From an archaeon (GTDB lineage Archaea; Nanobdellota; Nanobdellia; Pacearchaeales; GW2011-AR1), in NCBI GenBank assembly GCA_018653485.1, contig JABHZE010000002.1, positions 120,294-184,293 of the forward strand: 64,000 nt of DNA. The letters are read 5' to 3'. The notes under the pieces were generated by a model. That model was not told the DNA's origin, searched no databases, and saw nothing but the letters and a program-made list of their open reading frames with translations. The translations under genes and the position numbers were made by a program. Positions within the stretch are counted from its first letter, which is position 1, and each line of letters starts with the position of its first letter. This document shows, piece by piece, positions 58,173-64,000 of this stretch.

Positions 58173-58961
58173 ATGGAAGAAAAGAAACAAAGGAGTTTAG
58201 CAGAAGAATTAAAAGAAAAATTATCTCAAGATAGTGAAACAATCGAAGAGATAAAAGAAGAATCTAAAGAATCTGCTGAAGATATTTCAGATAAAGAAAT
58301 AGAAAAAAAATCTAATTCAATAACTAAAAAAGAAATTAAAGTAGAAACTAAAAAATTAAAAGAAAATGTTGATGGGAAAAAAGAAACATTAATTCCTCTT
58401 GAAGATTATATTAAATGCGCTGTTCATCTTGGAACAAAAGTAATTACACCACATATGAAAAAATATGTTTACAAAAGAAGAGCAGACGGATTAGCAGTTA
58501 TTAATACTTCTATTATCGATGAAAAAATTAGAAGTGCCATAGAATTCCTAAACAAATTCGATGTAGAAAAAGTTTACATTGTATGTAAAAGGGAAGCAGG
58601 ATGGGATTCAGCAAAATTATTTGGAGAAATTACAGGAATAAACACATTCACTAAAAAATATCCTCCAGGAATTACAACTAATTTAGAACTTGATAATTTT
58701 TTTGAATCAGAACTTACAATTATTTGTGACCCTTGGATTGATAAAAATGCATTAAATGATACTGCAAGATTAAAGAAACCTGTTCTTTCACTTTGTGATA
58801 CAAATAATTATACAACTAATGTTACTCAATTAATTCCTTGTAATAATAAATCTAAAAAATCTATTGGATGTGTTTTATATCTTTTAGCAAGAGGCTATTG
58901 TAAAACTAAAAACATTCCTTTCACAGCAACTTTAGAAGATTTTACAGGTCCTCTTGAATAA
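58173..58961 (+). CDS. rpsB: Ribosomal protein uS2 with charged N-terminal extension
   Basis: YIKCAVHLGTKVITPHMKKYVYKRRADGLAVINTSIIDEKI ... CDTNNYTTNVTQLIPCNNKSKKSIG. Confidence 0.93.
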   Translation: MEEKKQRSLAEELKEKLSQDSETIEEIKEESKESAEDISDKEIEKKSNSITKKEIKVETKKLKENVDGKKETLIPLEDYIKCAVHLGTKVITPHMKKYVYKRRADGLAVINTSIIDEKIRSAIEFLNKFDVEKVYIVCKREAGWDSAKLFGEITGINTFTKKYPPGITTNLELDNFFESELTIICDPWIDKNALNDTARLKKPVLSLCDTNNYTTNVTQLIPCNNKSKKSIGCVLYLLARGYCKTKNIPFTATLEDFTGPLE

Positions 58962-59074
58962 TCAAAGATTATTCAAAAACCTCCTCTTCATTAGAAGAAT
59001 TCATTCTTTTCTACTACTATTTTTAACAACAATTCATAGAGAAGTTTTATAAACAAATTTGAGATAAATATTTC

Positions 59075-59176
59075 ATGAAAAAAATATTTACTAAAATTGC
59101 ATTACAAGTTTCTTTAGCAATCTTTGTTTTATCTTCAATAAAAATTCTGGATATTGTTCTAACTAATTATCATTAG
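59075..59176 (+). CDS. Possible very small TM peptide
   Basis: Manual translation MKKIFTKIALQVSLAIFVLSSIKILDIVLTNYH*; only composition supports it. Confidence 0.2.
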   Translation: MKKIFTKIALQVSLAIFVLSSIKILDIVLTNYH

Positions 59177-59222
59177 CTATTTTTCCTAAAATTAAAATAC
59201 TTTTATAAAAATAACTTAAGTT

Positions 59223-60416
59223 TTACAACTTCCCCTCAATCTCAATAATTCTTTTCAACTTACTTTTTCTAACATCACCATAAACTCCGGTTTTAATAAA
59301 ATCAACATTAAATCCAACACCTAAATCTGCAATAGTATTATCTAAAGTTTCCCCTGAACGATGAGAGATTATTGTTTTAATTTTGTTCGCCCGACAGATT
59401 GCAATCACTTCTTTCACTTCAATTAAACTACCAATCTGATTAGGTTTAATTATCATAGCATTAATTGAATTCATCCTAATAGCTTTCTTAACTCTTTTTA
59501 GATTTGTAGTAGTTAAATCATCTCCAACATTCAAAAATTTACCCTTCAACATTAATTTTCTAAACCCTGAAAAATCATTTTCATCCAAACCATCTTCAAC
59601 ATAAAGAATTTTATATTCTTGAATTAATTTAATAAGATAATTTATTTGAGATGATTGAGATAGCCTATTATTCCAATAAACATATTTCTTATTTTTAAGA
59701 AAACTTGAACTAGCAACATCCAACCCAATATCAACAACTAAACCTTTCTTTTTCATAATCTTTCTAACATTACTCATTATATCCAAAACTTCTTCATTAC
59801 TACATCCAGTTTCCCATGCTCCTTCATCATTCCGACTTCGAGATTTCAAAAACTTTCTAGCAAGAACATAAGCAGTTTCATTTATCTTAACTCTTTCTTT
59901 AAAATTTTTACCTTTTGCAATAAATAAAAATTCTTGAAATTCTGGTTTCTTACCTTTAACTCCCTTGCTATGTAAACCACCCCCAATAGTATTTCCAACA
60001 GGACGAATATTAATTCCTTTCTTTCCCTTCTTTCTCCTAGCAACCACCCCATCCAAAAACTCATACAATTCAACACCCTTATCAAAAGCTATTGCTTTTA
60101 AAATTGAAGCTTCTAATGCAAATAAACTATTTCCTCCAATCTTCCCAGAAACAAGTTTCTCAATATTAACCAAATCATCAAATCTCTTTAACTTCAACCC
60201 ATTAACAACACTAACATTTAACCCATTAAGAAATTTAATATCTCCACTTAAACTTTTAAAATAACTTTTAACTTCAAATTTCCCTTTAGATTTTCCAGCA
60301 GGAGCAGATGTTTCAAACACCTTCCCAGCAGAATTAACAACCCCAACTAGAATAGTTTTCTCACCTCTTGAATCCTTAACTGCTTTTGCAATTATCTTTT
60401 TCAAAATCATTTTCAC
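59223..60416 (-). CDS. eno: Enolase
   Basis: VGDDLTTTNLKRVKKAIRMNSINAMIIKPNQIGSLIEV ... ISHRSGETLDNTIADLGVGFNVDFIKTG. Confidence 0.95.
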   Translation of the reverse strand: MKMILKKIIAKAVKDSRGEKTILVGVVNSAGKVFETSAPAGKSKGKFEVKSYFKSLSGDIKFLNGLNVSVVNGLKLKRFDDLVNIEKLVSGKIGGNSLFALEASILKAIAFDKGVELYEFLDGVVARRKKGKKGINIRPVGNTIGGGLHSKGVKGKKPEFQEFLFIAKGKNFKERVKINETAYVLARKFLKSRSRNDEGAWETGCSNEEVLDIMSNVRKIMKKKGLVVDIGLDVASSSFLKNKKYVYWNNRLSQSSQINYLIKLIQEYKILYVEDGLDENDFSGFRKLMLKGKFLNVGDDLTTTNLKRVKKAIRMNSINAMIIKPNQIGSLIEVKEVIAICRANKIKTIISHRSGETLDNTIADLGVGFNVDFIKTGVYGDVRKSKLKRIIEIEGKL

Positions 60417-60501
60417 CTCAATATAACAACCTCAAATTACAAAAGAAACAGCCCTTTTTATAATCTTGGAAATAAACTTCAAGATTATAAACTCTTAAAA
60501 A

Positions 60502-60735
60502 TTATACTCCTATTTCAGTATTTGGACAATTCTCTCTTACCCAATCACAATAATTTGCAGTATGATAACCAGCACCAGGCATACAATTAATTCCAGGAGC
60601 AGTGGGACATTCATATTTCTCTATATCACACTTATCTACTAGTCCACGTTTATTAAAAGTAGAATAAGCTAACACTATACATAAGACAATTAAACATATT
60701 GTTATAATTAACCAGATTAATGTTCCTCTTTTCAT
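60502..60735 (-). CDS. Small secreted/membrane protein with Cys
   Basis: 77 aa; N-terminal TM, CDIEKYECPTAPGINCMPGAGYHTANYCDWVRENC. Confidence 0.5.
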   Translation of the reverse strand: MKRGTLIWLIITICLIVLCIVLAYSTFNKRGLVDKCDIEKYECPTAPGINCMPGAGYHTANYCDWVRENCPNTEIGV

Positions 60736-60804
60736 TTTAAATTAAGGGATAATATATTTATAAACCCTTCCAAATAAATCCTTAGACTCTTTGTGAATTT
60801 ATAT

Positions 60805-61905
60805 TCAAACCAACCACTTACCTTTATCTTGAACAACCTTCCCATCCAAAACAATTTTAGCACTCCTCATACTCTTTACAATGTCCCAATGAATTGCACT
60901 ATCATTTCCACCACCATTCTCACGATAAGCACTTCCTAATGCTAAATGAATAGTCCCATTAATTTTTTCATCAAATAATAAATTTTTTGTAAATTTATTT
61001 ACCTTAGGATTACATCCAATTCCAAATTCTCCAACATAACTTGCATTTTCATCAACAGATAACATTTCTTTTAAGAAATCTTCATTTTTTGAAGCTCTGC
61101 TTTCAACAACACGACCATTTTCAAATCTTAAATAAATATCACAAACTTCTTTTCCATTTCTAATAGCAGGAAAATCAAATTTAATAAATCCATTTAAACT
61201 TTCTCTAACAGGAGCCATAAAAACTTCTCCACCAGGCATATTCTCTTCACCTTTATCTTCAAGAGAATTTTTACCTTTAATCGAAAATTTTAAATCAACA
61301 TTTTCACCAATTAAATGAACCTCAGAACTCTTCTCAAAAACATTATTAATTTTATCAAGCCGTTTTCCAAATTTTTTCCAATCAATTAAACAAGCATCAT
61401 AAACAAAATTTTCATACTCTCCTAAACTCATTTCAGCTTCTTGAGCCAAAGCAATAGAAGGATAAGCAATTGTAACCCGACTAATCTTATCTTTTTCATT
61501 ACAAACATATTCTGAAATAGGATGCATCACTTTGCCCCTTTCAGCAATTTTTTTAGAATTAGAATTAGTTAATTCCCTAGTATTAATCTCACTACAAACA
61601 CCAATATATTTCTGAGCACCCTTAATAGTATTCATCCAATATTCGGGAAATAGTTCAATCTGATCTTTATTCGCATGCTTATAGAAAAAATCACTTACAT
61701 CTGGAAGATTAACTTTAACAATTGGATGTCCTCCAACTAAAACAACAGCCTTGTACAATTCAACTAAAAAAGGAATACTCTCACTTCCACCACTAAGAAT
61801 AACTTTCTCTCCCTTAGCAACATTCACAGAATATTTCACTGCTAATTGCGCTAATTTTCTTGTTCTTAAATCGACTGGCATTATTATTTTTCTCCATAAC
61901 ACCAC
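60805..61905 (-). CDS. M29-family aminopeptidase
   Basis: GEFGIGCNPKVNKFTKNLLFDEKINGTIHLALGSAYRENGGGNDSAIHWDIVKSMRSAKIVLDGKVV. Confidence 0.85.
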   Translation of the reverse strand: MVLWRKIIMPVDLRTRKLAQLAVKYSVNVAKGEKVILSGGSESIPFLVELYKAVVLVGGHPIVKVNLPDVSDFFYKHANKDQIELFPEYWMNTIKGAQKYIGVCSEINTRELTNSNSKKIAERGKVMHPISEYVCNEKDKISRVTIAYPSIALAQEAEMSLGEYENFVYDACLIDWKKFGKRLDKINNVFEKSSEVHLIGENVDLKFSIKGKNSLEDKGEENMPGGEVFMAPVRESLNGFIKFDFPAIRNGKEVCDIYLRFENGRVVESRASKNEDFLKEMLSVDENASYVGEFGIGCNPKVNKFTKNLLFDEKINGTIHLALGSAYRENGGGNDSAIHWDIVKSMRSAKIVLDGKVVQDKGKWLV

Positions 61906-61956
61906 CTCAAAAAAACAAACAAGAATCTATTTTTAAAGATTTAGATAGTAGAATTA

Positions 61957-62490
61957 TTAATCCAAATCATCTATACAACCCATACCAAATCTTTTCAAAA
62001 ATCTTTTATTACCCTCTTCAACAGAACACTCTCCTCTAATTTTCCTTAATCCATTTAATACTTTCAAACCTTCATCAGATAAACTAACACTCCCATGCCC
62101 TGCCCCATCATAACCAGGCCTTATTGTAAGCCACCCTAATTTTGCTAAAATATCATCTGCATAAGCTTCTGGATTAGTGAAACTAGAAGTTGCAGGCCCA
62201 GTATATTCTTCCATACTCAAAATACATCTTAATGTCTCAATATAAACAACCCTATCTGCATTCAATCCCATTTCAGAAATTCCATCTTCAAATTGTCTCC
62301 TCAAAACATCATAATTATCTTCAGCAATTTGTCCAACATATTCTCCCTCTTCAGTTACTCTTCGAACCCTCTCAGCAATTTCAGAATTAACAACATCTTT
62401 CAAACTCATAAAACTAATAATCAAAAACACTTTATAAAAATTTATATCCCCAAACACTAACAAAAATATATCTCCCCTCTCAAAAATCAT
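61957..62490 (-). CDS. Hypothetical protein
   Basis: 177 aa; the start may be the internal MSLKDVVN. Confidence 0.55.
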   Translation of the reverse strand: MIFERGDIFLLVFGDINFYKVFLIISFMSLKDVVNSEIAERVRRVTEEGEYVGQIAEDNYDVLRRQFEDGISEMGLNADRVVYIETLRCILSMEEYTGPATSSFTNPEAYADDILAKLGWLTIRPGYDGAGHGSVSLSDEGLKVLNGLRKIRGECSVEEGNKRFLKRFGMGCIDDLD

Positions 62491-62497
62491 TCAAACC

Positions 62498-62944
62498 CTA
62501 AACAATATCTTGCGCAACTTCAGGCTTTACTTCCTCTTCTTCACCTTCATCATCAGGCTTAGCCATTTCCATGATTTCACCTTGCTCTTGAATTTCTTTT
62601 TCTTCTTCCTTTTCTTTTGCTTCCTTGTTTTCTTCAATTTTTTCAATAGCTTTAGCTTCTTTTTCAGCTTGTTTCTCAAGCTTTTCTCTAACTTCTTCAT
62701 CTGTAAGTTTTCTAACACTTTTCTCTGATTTTTTAGGTAAAGGTCTTTTAACTGTAATAGGAAGAACTTCTGCACTAAATTCTTTTTCAGCAATTAATAA
62801 AGTATCATAATTCAATTCCTCTACTTCATCATTAGTAAGTTTTAATAAAACAGGAGCATCCATAGCTAATTGTAAACTTCTAGCACCTAGAATTCTTGCA
62901 ACTTCATATCGTGTGAATTTATCTTCAAATTGTTCAAGTATCAT
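62498..62944 (-). CDS. rpoK: RNA polymerase subunit K with acidic/coiled C-terminal extension
   Basis: [28 protein letters not shown] ... [20 protein letters not shown]. Confidence 0.85.
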   Translation of the reverse strand: MILEQFEDKFTRYEVARILGARSLQLAMDAPVLLKLTNDEVEELNYDTLLIAEKEFSAEVLPITVKRPLPKKSEKSVRKLTDEEVREKLEKQAEKEAKAIEKIEENKEAKEKEEEKEIQEQGEIMEMAKPDDEGEEEEVKPEVAQDIV

Positions 62945-62993
62945 TTTTATATATAATTAAACCCTAAAATTACTTTAAAAACCTTTCTAAAAT

Positions 62994-63812
62994 TTATTTA
63001 AGCGCTTTAATCTGCTTATCAATTCCAGGAAATACTGCTTCATAGACTTTTTCACTATGTTCAATAACTTTGTCTAAATCTTCTCCAGTTATAGGAATTA
63101 ATTCACCTTTCTGCATAGAGTTAATCATCATATCCTTTCCATTATGAGAAAGCGCTAAAGTTAATCTAGAATCAGCAGAATCTTCTTCTTCTCTATTTGG
63201 ATCTACTAATAATTCTTCTCCAATTTTATAAAAAGTCATAGCAAATGGAATATTTTTAGATAAAGGAAGAGGAGTATCTGTTAACTCATCATATTTTACC
63301 ATTTCTGTTTCTTTATCATATACAGGAAATTTAGAAATTAATAATGCAGAAACAGCAGCAATAGAACAAGCATCTAAAACATTTCCATCATCATTTATAC
63401 AATACATATCAATTGAAATACTCCAAACCTTTTTGTTTTCTTCAATACATAATCCTTTCCAATCAATAAATCCACTTTCTCTTATTCCCCTATCAACAAC
63501 TCTTGAAACTTCAATGGCATTTATTGAAGGAGGTCCGCTCTCATATCTTTCACCAGAAACAGGACTAAATTCCATTCCTGTCATCATTGTTCCTTCATCA
63601 GCATGGTCTGAATAAGGTTCTTGAGTAGATAATTTAACTCCAACAATAACTTCTGTTTTTCCAATTCTTACTCTTGCACTACCTTCTGCTTTGTTTGAAA
63701 TCCCTGATTCAATAATTACATCTCTAAATTCATAATTTTTTCTATCATCTAATCTCTTTCCATCTTTTAATAATTCAATTACTCTTTTTTTATTTATATT
63801 TGGTATTTTCAT
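62994..63812 (-). CDS. rrp42: Exosome complex protein Rrp42
   Basis: GKRLDDRKNYEFRDVIIESGISNKAEGSARVRIGKTEVIVGVKLSTQEPY. Confidence 0.93.
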   Translation of the reverse strand: MKIPNINKKRVIELLKDGKRLDDRKNYEFRDVIIESGISNKAEGSARVRIGKTEVIVGVKLSTQEPYSDHADEGTMMTGMEFSPVSGERYESGPPSINAIEVSRVVDRGIRESGFIDWKGLCIEENKKVWSISIDMYCINDDGNVLDACSIAAVSALLISKFPVYDKETEMVKYDELTDTPLPLSKNIPFAMTFYKIGEELLVDPNREEEDSADSRLTLALSHNGKDMMINSMQKGELIPITGEDLDKVIEHSEKVYEAVFPGIDKQIKALK

Positions 63813-64000
63813 TTTTTACTCTCCTTATTTTCATCAATGTCTTCGCCCTTCAAAGCTCTTTTCTGACAATCTAAAACTTTTTCACATGCAATTTTAGCAG
63901 CTTCATAAGATTCTTTTAATCTATTAACTTGGATTTTACCATCTAATTGAAGATGTGTAATTTGTTTTGTATTTGAAGTTAATGTATATGGAATATCAGT
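63809..64000 (-). CDS. rrp41: Exosome complex protein Rrp41 (partial, C-terminus only)
   Basis: Manual translation ...TDIPYTLTSNTKQITHLQLDGKIQVNRLKESYEAAKIACEKVLDCQKRALKGEDIDENKESKK*; ATGA overlap with rrp42. Confidence 0.8.
   Translation of the reverse strand, partial: TDIPYTLTSNTKQITHLQLDGKIQVNRLKESYEAAKIACEKVLDCQKRALKGEDIDENKESKK

Noticed and set aside
62510-62810. Overlapping Phe- or Lys-rich ORFs on both strands
   Set aside because: Frame shadows of the low-complexity rpoK tail.

Overview
This is an AT-rich archaeal chromosome segment, most likely DPANN (Pacearchaeota/Woesearchaeota-like; the taxonomy is inferred from gene content and sequence style). The housekeeping content includes RpoP, prefoldin beta, SepF, PCNA, a PriS-type primase with a PriL-CTD-like tail, Hjc, a histone-fold protein, LysRS, CysRS, TrmY, S19e-L39e-L31e, a form III-like RuBisCO large subunit, uS2, enolase, an M29 aminopeptidase, RpoK and Rrp42/Rrp41. 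A minus-strand RNA block holds 16S, tRNA-Ala(UGC), 23S, a candidate structured ncRNA, RNase P RNA and tRNA-Phe(GAA). Large accessory and surface regions encode an S-layer protein, an archaeosortase next to DedA and PAP2 genes, and a ~13 kb minus-strand locus of KKGQ-type pilin-like proteins and giant Cys-rich membrane proteins. The most notable observations are: (1) a 424-nt insertion in the 23S gene with hallmarks of a group I self-splicing intron; (2) a small lipoprotein-like protein with a near-canonical PEP-CTERM tail in a genome window that also carries an archaeosortase; (3) the KKGQ/Cys-rich locus, where one module is a two-gene (546+772 aa) version and the other a fused (1130 aa) version of the same architecture; (4) a tail-to-tail RelE-like toxin/antitoxin candidate pair whose antitoxin is absent from the ORF track; and (5) several unexplained dispersed or structured non-coding repeats. 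All calls come from reading the sequence. No database search or folding program was run.
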